Of a stretch of 50,782 nucleotides of DNA, positions 43,219-50,782 are shown piece by piece. The notes beneath the pieces are model-generated. The model saw only the letters and a list, made by a program, of their open reading frames with translations. It was not told where the DNA came from and ran no database searches. The first letter of the stretch is position 1. Every line of letters starts with the position of its first letter. The DNA comes from Methanosarcina sp. Ant1 (GTDB lineage: Archaea; Halobacteriota; Methanosarcinia; Methanosarcinales; Methanosarcinaceae), in contig MDTP02000056.1 of NCBI GenBank assembly GCA_001714685.2, positions 1 through 50,782 on the forward strand, read 5' to 3'. The translations under genes were made by a program, and so were the position numbers.

Positions 43219-44115
43219 ATGAAAGTTTTGGTTACAGGGGGAGCTGGTTTCATAGGCTCCCATATAGCTGAGTATTTTGCAGAAGCAGGACACACTGTCA
43301 GGATCCTTGATAACCTTGTCACAGGTTTTCTCCGAAATGTCCCGCAGTACAAAAACATTGAGTTTGTTCGGGGAGATATCTGTGACTCTTCCACAATTGA
43401 AAAGGCGGTTTCGGGAATGAATTATGTCTTCCATGAAGCTGCCCTCGTATCCGTACCTCTCAGCTGTGAAAGACCTGCTGAGGCTTTTCGGGTCAACACT
43501 CTTGGGACCCTTAACGTATTGCAGGCCTGCGTTAAAGCCGGGGTTGATAAATTTGTAACTGCATCCTCGGCTGCTGTTTACGGAAACAACCCGGTCCTTC
43601 CAAAAAGCGAAGATATGTATCCTGAACCGGCCTCTCCTTATGCTATTTCCAAACTCGACGGGGAGTATCTGGCAAGGATGTTTTATAAGGATCAGGGACT
43701 TCGAACAACCTGCCTGCGCTATTTCAATGTCTACGGTCCCCGCCAGGATCCGAAATCCCCATATGCAGCTGTTATTCCTATTTTTCTGGAGAGGGCAAAG
43801 GCAGGAAAAGACCTTGTAATCTACGGGAACGGGCTTCAGAGCCGGGACTTCGTGCATATCGAAGATGTAGTCAGGGCAAACGCTGAAGCCCTTGAGCATG
43901 GCGATGGGCAGGTCTTCAACGTGGCTATGGGAAAAAGTGTCACGGTTCTGGAACTAGCTGAGAACATCATTAAGTTGACTGGTTCTCCCAGCAGGATAGT
44001 ACACGCCGAGTCAAGAGCAGGTGATGTTCGAGACTCAAGGGCAGATGTTTCAAAAATCTCTGGCTGGTGGAAAGGAGAGGTCGAACTACAGGACGGGTTA
44101 AAAAGTCTTATTTAA
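43219..44115 (+). CDS. NAD-dependent sugar-nucleotide epimerase/dehydratase
   Basis: 298 residues, short-chain dehydrogenase-like fold of the UDP-glucose 4-epimerase group. The Rossmann loop GGAGFIGSH is at 7-15, the catalytic YAISK (Y-x3-K) follows SSAAVYGNN, and the FNVYGPRQ sugar-binding segment and DFVHIEDVV come later. The start was placed at the ATG giving MKVLVTGG, the usual family N-terminus; an in-frame ATG at 43180 would add 13 odd residues but is possible. It probably supplies a UDP-sugar for surface glycans or S-layer glycosylation; the exact substrate cannot be read from the sequence. Confidence 0.9.
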   Translation: MKVLVTGGAGFIGSHIAEYFAEAGHTVRILDNLVTGFLRNVPQYKNIEFVRGDICDSSTIEKAVSGMNYVFHEAALVSVPLSCERPAEAFRVNTLGTLNVLQACVKAGVDKFVTASSAAVYGNNPVLPKSEDMYPEPASPYAISKLDGEYLARMFYKDQGLRTTCLRYFNVYGPRQDPKSPYAAVIPIFLERAKAGKDLVIYGNGLQSRDFVHIEDVVRANAEALEHGDGQVFNVAMGKSVTVLELAENIIKLTGSPSRIVHAESRAGDVRDSRADVSKISGWWKGEVELQDGLKSLI

Positions 44116-44214
44116 AACTTTGTAAAAGCTGCTGACTTTCAGAAATAGAAACGAAGACTGCTTTTTAGCTGACTGGCATCTTCTCAATAGGCTTGATAGA
44201 CAGTTTTCGCCTTT

Positions 44215-44340
44215 AGAGTCTATCCGAAAACTCAATAATGGTACCTTGTAATGTCACAAAGATCTATATCGGTATCCATCCGGTGTGCACATTGCCTATT
44301 ATAAAATACAGTAGGTCACAACACTTTTCGGATAGGCTCT
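44215..44340. mobile_element. 126-bp MITE-like element
   Basis: The termini AGAGTCTATCCGAAAA and TTTTCGGATAGGCTCT are inverted repeats over 16 bp with one mismatch. No ORF. A target duplication could not be defined with certainty. The ends resemble IS5-type termini, and a third, unpaired copy occurs at 45397-45412. Confidence 0.75.
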
Positions 44341-44421
44341 AATTCAGGTGTAAAATTTATTTTCGGAACTAAAATCGATATGCACATTCAAGGTTAAGCT
44401 TTTCATTTTCAATGGTTAAGC

Positions 44422-44877
44422 TTATTTGTTCCTGTGTTTCAGCTTTTCAGCAATATCAACTCCGAGTCTTTTGCATTCCTGCAAGTCCTTATCTGTGGGC
44501 TTGTGAAGAATCCTAAGAACGGGGTCTACCACAGCCATTCCTATCTCTCGCATCTTTTCGGCTATCAATATAGGCGCTTCTCCACTCCATCCGTATGACC
44601 CAAAAGAGGCTCCTATTTTACCCTTCGGATTTACAGAAACAAGCGCTTCATTCATGAATTTTTCCATAGGCTGCGGCAGCATTTTATGGTCAAATGTTGA
44701 AGAGCCAATTGCAATTGCTTCCGCTTCATTGAGTTCTTCGGGTTTTACATCATAAAAGCTAACAGCTTTTACATCCACATTCCTTGATTCGATCCCGCTA
44801 GCTATTGCTTCGGCCATAGCTTTTGTATTCCCTGAAGTACTGAGATAAACTACTATTGCTTTCAACCTTATCCCCAT
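44422..44877 (-). CDS. Flavodoxin-like protein
   Basis: 151 residues. The FMN phosphate loop STSGNTKAMA is near the N-terminus (13-22) and a typical AIAIGSSTFDHKMLPQPM segment follows the second strand. The third FMN-contacting stretch is SFGSYGWSGEAP. Size is normal for a single-domain flavodoxin, so it is likely an electron carrier. The start at MGIRLKAIVVYLS may instead be a few codons later. Stand-alone gene. Confidence 0.9.
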   Translation of the reverse strand: MGIRLKAIVVYLSTSGNTKAMAEAIASGIESRNVDVKAVSFYDVKPEELNEAEAIAIGSSTFDHKMLPQPMEKFMNEALVSVNPKGKIGASFGSYGWSGEAPILIAEKMREIGMAVVDPVLRILHKPTDKDLQECKRLGVDIAEKLKHRNK

Positions 44878-45396
44878 CCACCAGATGTTATTGCCAATTA
44901 CGGACTAAAAGTGAGCGAAAATCATCGATTCACATATACCGACCAGGACCTTAAAAAAGTAACCCGTGGCATTCTCGCTTTCCATCCTGATTGTTATAAA
45001 AATTGTTTTAAACAAGGGTTTCGTCTAAGGATTGTCCTCAAATACCTTAACTTGCACTTCACATTGCTGGGGAGGTTGTAATTGGCTTCTATAGTCACGC
45101 CTGTAATTGTTGCAATAAAATCCACTTTGATCTCATTGAGTAGTTGCATTATTTGGCCTCGTGACTATACATGGCTTTTCGAGGTGGGGTTAGTTATTCT
45201 TAGGACTTAAGCACTTGAAGTTCAAATCAACAGTGATAAGCTAATAACTTTCAAAAATTCAGATACAAATATGAAATTTACTGTGCTTGATTTTTAATCC
45301 AAAGTTTGTAAGTCCTTACTGTTACAGTAGGATATAACAAATGGAACGGGTATACAAATATTGTAGACGAATTGATTTTCAGCATACCAGTTTGAC

Positions 45397-45412
45397 TTTT
45401 CGGACAGGCTCT
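45397..45412. mobile_element. Orphan IS5-like terminus
   Basis: TTTTCGGACAGGCTCT differs from the right end of the 126-bp element at one base. No partner was found in the window, so it is probably a remnant. Confidence 0.45.
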
Positions 45413-45443
45413 TATTATAAAAAAGGTTTCTTAAAAATAGAAC

Positions 45444-45474
45444 AAAAACAGGAGATACACTGTCTCCTGTTTTT
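45444..45474. terminator. Bidirectional-type hairpin after the large surface protein
   Basis: Arms AAAAACAGGAGA and TCTCCTGTTTTT are perfect over 12 bp with a 7-nt loop and T-runs on both strands. It lies 20 bases beyond the stop of the 875-codon gene. Confidence 0.7.
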
Positions 45475-45493
45475 ACTTTTTAAAATATATGTC

Positions 45494-48121
45494 TCATTTC
45501 TCAGCTCCTTTTTTCTTAAGTATAATCGCACCTACAAGGAGGATGACAAGTAACCCTATGAAGAAGCTGGTAATTTTTGAAATTCCCCCATTTTCATTTT
45601 CCTGGGAAATATTGCCAGTTCCGACGGTTGCCTCTGGTTTGTCCTGCGGCGTTACTTCTGGAAGTTCCTGATTCTTTCCTCCATTACCCCCAATCACTAT
45701 CTTTTCAGCTGAGATTGCAAATGGGGAGAAACTGGGAGTTTTAGCTTCAAAGTAAATATATTCCTTATCTTCCTTGACTTTCTTGGTGGGAAGAGAGTCC
45801 CACTTTTTGTCACGGAAATGCTGAAGGACCAATGAATCTACTTTAATTTGACTTTTGTTAATCCAGTCCTTGCTTACTTTGAAGCCAACAGTGGCGTTTT
45901 CAATATTGTTTGAGTTTGCAAAGCCGCTGTTTCCGACCCAGATATTTATGTGTTTATAAATCTCCCCTCTAGGTTCGTTTGGAGTTAGAATGGACTTTTC
46001 ATTTAATTCCTCGATAGTTGTTGTGGTATCTCCAACGGTTTTCTTCGCCTTAAATTCCACGTATTCTACAGGAGTGAGCCCCTTTGGAAACTCGAACCTT
46101 GTTACCTTGCCGTTTGAAATGAACTTCTGGGAGATCTCCTTTGACTTTATATTTTTGGCAGATTCGGGTGAACTGACGCTTCCAGAGCTACCGCCGCTTC
46201 CAGAGCTACCACCACTACTGCTTCCTCCATTGCTGATGTCACTGCCATTCTTAACTATAGCTTGCAGTACAGTTATTTGTGCAGTTTTTGAGACCGTTCC
46301 GTTTGAATTGCTCACTTTAAGGTTAACATTATAGGTCCCTTCTGCAGAGTAAGTATGCGTCGGATTCTTCTCGGTTGAACTAGCTCCATCTCCAAAGTCC
46401 CAGCTCCTTGATGCTGCATTTTGTGAAATGTCTGTAAACTGGACGGAAAGGGGAGCATAGCCGCTCGTAACATTGGTGTTAAAGTCTGCCACAGGAAGTA
46501 CTACTTTGTCTGTTACAGTGTCCGGTACAACAGTTATTATGGCAGTTGTAACATTGTTACCATTCTCGTTATTTGCAATTAATGTTACAGTGTAGTTCCC
46601 TGCGGTGTTATAGGTGTAGATTGGGTTTGGATCGGTTGAACTGGCTCCGTCTCCGAATGCCCAGGTCCGTCCTAATGTTTCATTGGTGGACAGGTCGCTA
46701 AACTCAACTGTAAGCGGAGCAATACCACTGGAGATGCTGGTCCCAATAGCTGCGGTCGGATTTACTGGCGTGGGATTAATTTTAATTACAGACTGGGTAA
46801 GCCCTACAAGTCCCTTTCCCGTACTATATGCCCCTACAAAAAGGTAATAATTGCCTGTAGGCAGATCGAAAGCAGTAAGTGACAGTTTTTTCTGTCCGTC
46901 TTCACCTATTGCTATGGATCCGTTTCCTTCTCCGATCAAGTTTTGAATTTCTTTCTGGAGTTCATTTTTAGTTAGTTTTGATTTATAATTTGATGAGTTT
47001 ATGTCAAATTTATCAGTAAAGTGTACTCCATTTACTAATACTGAAGTGCCATTAATTGTGCCGTTGGAATTGATCTCTATATTTGCCTTGTAAACCTGTT
47101 CGTTGACCAGTACAGCTCCATAGGTATAGTTACTGTTGTCAGGGGCGCCTTCAAGCTCCATACTAATATCCAGATTTTTTCCCTCTTCTATGTTTGCAGG
47201 AGCCGAAGCTTTTAGTGCATATTCCGCAACCATAAAGGCGGTTGTAGAAAGAACTGTCAGGCTACCATCTTCATTTTTCTGAGCCATAACTATACAATAC
47301 TGTCCTGGACCAAACGATCCCAAATTATAATCCGATGCTCCCAATTTATTACCTGATGGTCCAAAATTATTACTCGATGGTCCCAAATTATTATCTGATG
47401 GTCCCAAATTATTACCAGCTGGTCCCGAATCATTACTCGATGGTCCCAAATTATTATCTGATGGTCCCAAATTATTACCAGCTGGTCCCGAATCATTACT
47501 CGATGATCCCAAATTATAATCTAATAGATCTCCATTTCCTCCGAGAACAGCAGAGTAGTTTTTGTAATTTCCGTCCATGTTTTTGTGGAAAAGGCTGCCC
47601 AAGTTTCCTCTATTTCCTGTATTGAAAGCCTCAATAATCCCACTCGCGGATTTCGAGGTCACATTGAAAACGTAGATATCCGCCTTTCCTTCCAAAGATG
47701 AATCCCCAAAGAAAGACATATTCACTTCTTCACCAGGCAGGTAAACGGGAAGGGTGGTATAGGAAGAAGTCGATGGATAGTTCATCGTGTAACTTCTACC
47801 ATTACTGGAGGATAAGATCCCAGAACCCCCTCCGGATTTCTCAAATCTCGGACCTGAATACGTGATTGTTATCGGCTGAGGAAGCTGGATTCCATTCCCT
47901 TCATTTGGGCTTCCCATCATAATCCAATTTCCTCCTGATGGGTCGCTGGTATGGTCCAGGACATAAACAACCTCATCAGTAAGATTTATACTGCTAAAGC
48001 TTAAAGTGCCGCTTTCATTGCTTGGAGTATTGATTTCGCATGAATTATTATCGCTTGCGAGTGCTGTTGCAGAGGTTAATATAAACATACATAATACAAT
48101 TATCGATAGACATTTTTTCAA
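45494..48121 (-). CDS. Large cell-surface protein with PKD domains and membrane anchor
   Basis: 875 residues. Signal peptide (KKCLSIIVLCMFILTSATALA). The N-terminal region is an extracellular Methanosarcina-type domain. A low-complexity Asn/Gly/Pro/Ser tract repeats NNLGPSD-like heptads (about 208-270). A second beta-rich domain follows. Two PKD domains contain WAFGDGASSTDPNP and WDFGDGASSTEKNP, then a Gly/Ser linker, a domain like the PGF-pre-PGF type (FEFPKGLTPVEYVEFK, FSPFAISAE) and a C-terminal helix FFIGLLVILLVGAIILKKK. It starts at a TTG, with GGGGGCAT 7 nt upstream and no standard ribosome site. Probably an envelope or adhesion protein. Confidence 0.88.
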   Translation of the reverse strand: MKKCLSIIVLCMFILTSATALASDNNSCEINTPSNESGTLSFSSINLTDEVVYVLDHTSDPSGGNWIMMGSPNEGNGIQLPQPITITYSGPRFEKSGGGSGILSSSNGRSYTMNYPSTSSYTTLPVYLPGEEVNMSFFGDSSLEGKADIYVFNVTSKSASGIIEAFNTGNRGNLGSLFHKNMDGNYKNYSAVLGGNGDLLDYNLGSSSNDSGPAGNNLGPSDNNLGPSSNDSGPAGNNLGPSDNNLGPSSNNFGPSGNKLGASDYNLGSFGPGQYCIVMAQKNEDGSLTVLSTTAFMVAEYALKASAPANIEEGKNLDISMELEGAPDNSNYTYGAVLVNEQVYKANIEINSNGTINGTSVLVNGVHFTDKFDINSSNYKSKLTKNELQKEIQNLIGEGNGSIAIGEDGQKKLSLTAFDLPTGNYYLFVGAYSTGKGLVGLTQSVIKINPTPVNPTAAIGTSISSGIAPLTVEFSDLSTNETLGRTWAFGDGASSTDPNPIYTYNTAGNYTVTLIANNENGNNVTTAIITVVPDTVTDKVVLPVADFNTNVTSGYAPLSVQFTDISQNAASRSWDFGDGASSTEKNPTHTYSAEGTYNVNLKVSNSNGTVSKTAQITVLQAIVKNGSDISNGGSSSGGSSGSGGSSGSVSSPESAKNIKSKEISQKFISNGKVTRFEFPKGLTPVEYVEFKAKKTVGDTTTTIEELNEKSILTPNEPRGEIYKHINIWVGNSGFANSNNIENATVGFKVSKDWINKSQIKVDSLVLQHFRDKKWDSLPTKKVKEDKEYIYFEAKTPSFSPFAISAEKIVIGGNGGKNQELPEVTPQDKPEATVGTGNISQENENGGISKITSFFIGLLVILLVGAIILKKKGAEK
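47330..47520 (-). repeat. Heptad-coding tandem repeat in the large surface protein
   Basis: Near-identical 21-nt units encode seven-residue repeats (NNLGPSD, SNDSGPA). A 63-nt higher-order unit occurs twice. Confidence 0.85.
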
Positions 48122-48221
48122 GTATATGCCCCCATTATATTAGTTAAAAATTATTTACTATCCTGCTTCAGGATATCAAGAGTTCTTGCATTATTATCAC
48201 CTGGAATTGCTTTTTTTGGCT

Positions 48222-49316
48222 TCATTTCTTCATCGAATACATTATAAAAATCAGAATTCCTGCTCCTAATCCTGCCAGCAGATAGAATGGATCCACAAAT
48301 GAATGAGATGATTTGGATGTTTGTGTATCTTCTCCAGAGAGCTGTTTTTGAGTGTTCTTTTCTTCGAGGTTTTTATTTAGATTTGAAGCTCCAGATACCC
48401 CCTTTTCTTCCAGAGTTTTGGAAGTTGTAGGTTCAAGAGAAGATCCAGTCTTTACCGAAGGAGATCCTACTGCAGATGAAACTGAAGTTGAATCTGAAGT
48501 TTCCTTAGATTGAGTTGTTGTCTTTTTAGTTTCTACCGAAGAAGATTTTGTGGAAGAATACTCTGAAGTTGAGCCTGAAATCGAGCCTGAAGTTGAGCCT
48601 GAAGTTGAGCCTGAAGTTGAGCCTGAAGTTGAGCCTGAAGCCGAGCCTGAAGTCGAGCCTGAAATTGAGCCTGAATTCAAGCCTGAAGTTGAGCCTGAAA
48701 TTTCTTTAGGCTGGATGGTTATCTCTTTCGTGATGCCCCCCACTTTTACCTCGAAGTCTCCCGAAGGAATCGCTTTTGTGCTATAGGAGTAACTGAAATC
48801 CCCATTAGAGTCAGCTTCTATCCCCTGAAAAGCTCTAATCTTCAGGTTCACCTCCGATACCCCTTCTCCAGCGTTCCCGTCGATCTTTATCGTATAGGTC
48901 CCTGGTGGTACATTTGACTGAGACACGATTGCAGTATCCCCTGAAGCCTCAGAGCTTTTTGTTATCCATAATACCATTTTCACCCGTACGTTGAGTTTTT
49001 TGGCTCCTCTGGCTTCAACCGTAAAAGAGTTGCTAAAGCCTTCAGGAATTTTTACGTCTTCAAGAACGTATTCAAACTCCCCCCCGGAGACAGGAACAGT
49101 TTTTTCAAAATTTACGAAGACATCGATTTTCTCTCCAGGAGACGCGATCCCTTTTATATTAAGGGCATCCCCAGAAACAAGTTTTTGAGGGGAAAATTCC
49201 CAGTCGCCAACAGATGCAGCTGCTGGAGAAATCGAGAGTAAAAACAGAATCGAAAGGGAAGCGATTATAAAAGCCAGTTCTTTTTGCCTTTTAAAGGAAC
49301 TAATTAATTTTTTCAC
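48222..49316 (-). CDS. Ser/Thr/Gly-rich cell-surface protein with membrane anchor
   Basis: 364 residues. Signal peptide with LAFIIASLSILFLLSIS then AAASVGDWEF. The extracellular part (about 36-205) has two beta-rich units, one with VPPGTYTIKIDGNAGEGVSEV. A low-complexity stretch repeats STSG/SGS (about 206-250), followed by a Ser/Thr/Lys-rich region and a C-terminal transmembrane helix (FYLLAGLGAGILIFIMYSM). The start is a GTG with AAGGAG about 9 nt upstream. It is 100 bases upstream of the larger surface protein and in the same orientation, so joint expression is possible. No precise family was recognised. Confidence 0.8.
   Translation of the reverse strand: MKKLISSFKRQKELAFIIASLSILFLLSISPAAASVGDWEFSPQKLVSGDALNIKGIASPGEKIDVFVNFEKTVPVSGGEFEYVLEDVKIPEGFSNSFTVEARGAKKLNVRVKMVLWITKSSEASGDTAIVSQSNVPPGTYTIKIDGNAGEGVSEVNLKIRAFQGIEADSNGDFSYSYSTKAIPSGDFEVKVGGITKEITIQPKEISGSTSGLNSGSISGSTSGSASGSTSGSTSGSTSGSTSGSISGSTSEYSSTKSSSVETKKTTTQSKETSDSTSVSSAVGSPSVKTGSSLEPTTSKTLEEKGVSGASNLNKNLEEKNTQKQLSGEDTQTSKSSHSFVDPFYLLAGLGAGILIFIMYSMKK
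48570..48712 (-). repeat. 12-bp tandem repeat in the Ser-rich surface protein
   Basis: About eleven copies of a 12-nt unit, GAAGTTGAGCCT-like on the plus strand, encode the four-residue repeat SGST. One or two base changes mark the outer copies. Confidence 0.88.
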
Positions 49317-49917
49317 GGGAACGACTCCTTTTCAGACTATGTATAATAATACTTACACTGTCGTTTAATTACATAAACGTAATTTTTTTATAGAGTTTAT
49401 ATTTTTGAATGTTGCCTCTGTGGACAATACGTAAAAGTTTTACAGTTATTATATTATAAATTTATATCTACAGTTTTTAAATATTACTCCAAAATATTAG
49501 TAAATTTATTTATGATGTTGTGGACTTTTTAATGGACTTTAGCTCTTACAAATCTTTGGATATTTGTTAAACATTCTTAAATATTATGTGCTAGTTTTCT
49601 AGCTAACATATTAAATAAATGTTTAAACTATGTTAGTAGATAGTTATATTGCTTCCTTATTTTTTTCATTATATATTTGGGACTATTTTATCACTTAAAT
49701 CCAAAAAACTCACATAAAAAAGTAACTAAATATCGATTATTGAGTGTTAAGATAAATTTTAATTTCAGTTTCTCTAACATTTATTAAATTAAACATATAT
49801 GCCAATCATCTGAGATCTTGAGAAAGTTTTTTATACTATACTGTAGTTTTATTTTATAATTCAACAACATATAGAAAAAATCTACTATACTAAAATAATG
49901 GGGGCATTATTATACTA
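49317..49917. other. Divergent upstream region of surface and small membrane proteins
   Basis: About 600 very AT-rich bases. On the plus strand AATAATGGGGGCATTATTATAC (two blocks, 49894-49915) resembles the sequence upstream of the 875-codon gene (TATAATGGGGGCATATAC, minus strand, about 48128-48145). No gene was called. Confidence 0.45.
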
Positions 49918-50166
49918 TTGAGCATTATCTCGTCAAGTGCAATCTCTTCGAGTGCAATTTCCATGATTACAAGCCCTGGACTTCCTCAGTATGGGGCTGC
50001 AGTAGTTGTGGGACTTATAGCCCTCCTTTCTTTAAAGGAGGTTCTTTCAGCAACTGGACATTGGAGCAAATCTCTAAGCAGTTCGTTTAATCTGGCAATC
50101 ATGCCTTTACTTTTATGTTTTGTTGCGATTATCGGTTACCAAATAACAACCATTATATCTGCTTGA
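49918..50166 (+). CDS. Small two-helix membrane protein
   Basis: 82 residues from a TTG, or 67 from the ATG at 49963; neither has a good ribosome site, so the start is open. The Ser/Ile-rich first 15 residues look like low-complexity leader; the rest has helices AAVVVGLIALLSLKEVL and LAIMPLLLCFVAIIGYQI. The GGGGGCAT motif it shares with the large surface protein gene suggests joint control with that gene. No family recognised; possibly an accessory membrane protein. Confidence 0.6.
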   Translation: MSIISSSAISSSAISMITSPGLPQYGAAVVVGLIALLSLKEVLSATGHWSKSLSSSFNLAIMPLLLCFVAIIGYQITTIISA

Positions 50167-50782
50167 TTCCTGGCTAGAGGAATTTTTACCTTTTTTATTA
50201 CTTCCCTCTGCAAGTTCATCTTCGAGTTCTTTCTCATTTTTCGTCACGTTCTCAAGTGTCACTATGTCAATAACAAAAGGAAATAATATTAAGTCAAGAA
50301 AAATTAAAAATGAGATGAACTGAGTAAGATGAGAGTTGAAAGGATCGGGTTGAGAACAAAACCTTCATAGACGCTTTTTATAAACTTTTTAGGGAGCTTG
50401 GCTCCGGCTTTTTTTGTAGGTTTGTATCCTCTTTCTTAGTTATCCTGAAAAAACATTATCCCTAATACCATTTTTAAGAGTCAAGGAACAAATTTATGCA
50501 AATTACAGCAGATTTTTCTTTAACTCAGCATCTAAATTAGTTTTTAATGCCTTTAGCTTCTTTATTCTGCTATTTAGTTTAGGATAAATTCCCCTAAAAA
50601 AGTAAATTAAAATTGAAAGTATGACTCTATCTCCCGGACAAACTATAAACGGATCTGTGGTTTTTCAGGTTAATTCGTTGTATAATGAATCATTTTTGCT
50701 GATGTATCTGACATTCCGCAGATGTTTGCTAAAATTCAACAATTTTTCACGCTATCGTTTTTTCTGAAAATTGCTTTTCCTA
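50167..50782. other. Terminal intergenic region, no gene seen
   Basis: About 615 AT-rich bases to the window edge. No repeat, RNA gene or coding sequence was recognised. Confidence 0.4.

Larger units (their letters stand above)
44878..45493. other. Intergenic region with inverted repeats
   Basis: Holds a 10-bp perfect inverted repeat TATAGTCACG/CGTGACTATA (45090-45169), the orphan IS5-like end (45397-45412) and the hairpin at 45444. No gene was called. Confidence 0.4.

Noticed and set aside
47335-47625. Tyr/Pro/Asn-rich plus-strand ORF opposite the large surface protein
   Set aside because: By-product of the 21-nt repeat on the coding strand.
48550-48786. Glu-Pro repeat ORF opposite the Ser-rich surface protein
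   Set aside because: Antisense reading of the SGST-coding repeat; the minus-strand gene has a signal peptide and a membrane anchor.

Overview
The window is chromosomal DNA of a methanogenic archaeon, almost certainly a Methanosarcina. Evidence: the chromosomal protein MC1, methanogenesis marker protein 14, GTP cyclohydrolase MptA, a radical SAM archaeosine enzyme (RaSEA type), archaeal GatCAB, a two-subunit-type GMP synthetase, a hexulose-phosphate synthase/RraA fusion, large AT-rich intergenic regions with TATA-like boxes, and PKD / PGF-type surface proteins. The species cannot be fixed by eye.

Region 1 (0.2-9 kb) is an ion-handling block: a YqhA-like membrane protein, two near-identical DUF1646 transporters, a decayed P-type cation ATPase (three frameshifts plus a damaged hinge motif) and a K+-channel-like protein with an unusual filter. 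Both DUF1646 genes have a conserved leader of about 160 nt that looks like a structured RNA regulator. Region 2 (9-24.9 kb) is mostly housekeeping: gatCAB, a decayed YHS/FrhB-like iron-sulfur gene, methanogenesis marker 14, a DUF2098 protein, mptA, MC1, argB, RaSEA and guaA. It ends with a 618-bp foldback-like repeat, a decayed nucleoside deoxyribosyltransferase gene, a DUF234-type ATPase and a 47-residue coiled-coil protein.

Region 3 (25.5-38 kb) holds recQ with an in-frame pentapeptide minisatellite, hps-rraA (apparently without a standard start codon), a 13-bp satellite, pyrBI flanked by two DUF5788 paralogues, a response regulator behind a 34-bp perfect palindrome, a broken transposase with an in-frame amber codon, then rps17e-dapA-dapB. 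Region 4 (38-50.8 kb) has small membrane proteins, a DUF1624 acyltransferase, a CPBP protease with a DUF1616 protein, a sugar-nucleotide epimerase, a flavodoxin and two repeat-rich surface proteins.

Small mobile or repetitive elements are the most distinctive content. A 130-bp repeat family has three copies (3.2, 33.7 and 40.2 kb). The third copy is split by a 276-bp non-coding element with perfect 22-bp terminal inverted repeats and a 6-bp target duplication. Those termini match, at about 18 of 22 positions, the end of the sequence carrying the broken transposase at 35 kb, which suggests a MITE and its mobilising IS family. A second 126-bp MITE-like element lies at 44.2 kb. No rRNA, tRNA or CRISPR array was recognised.
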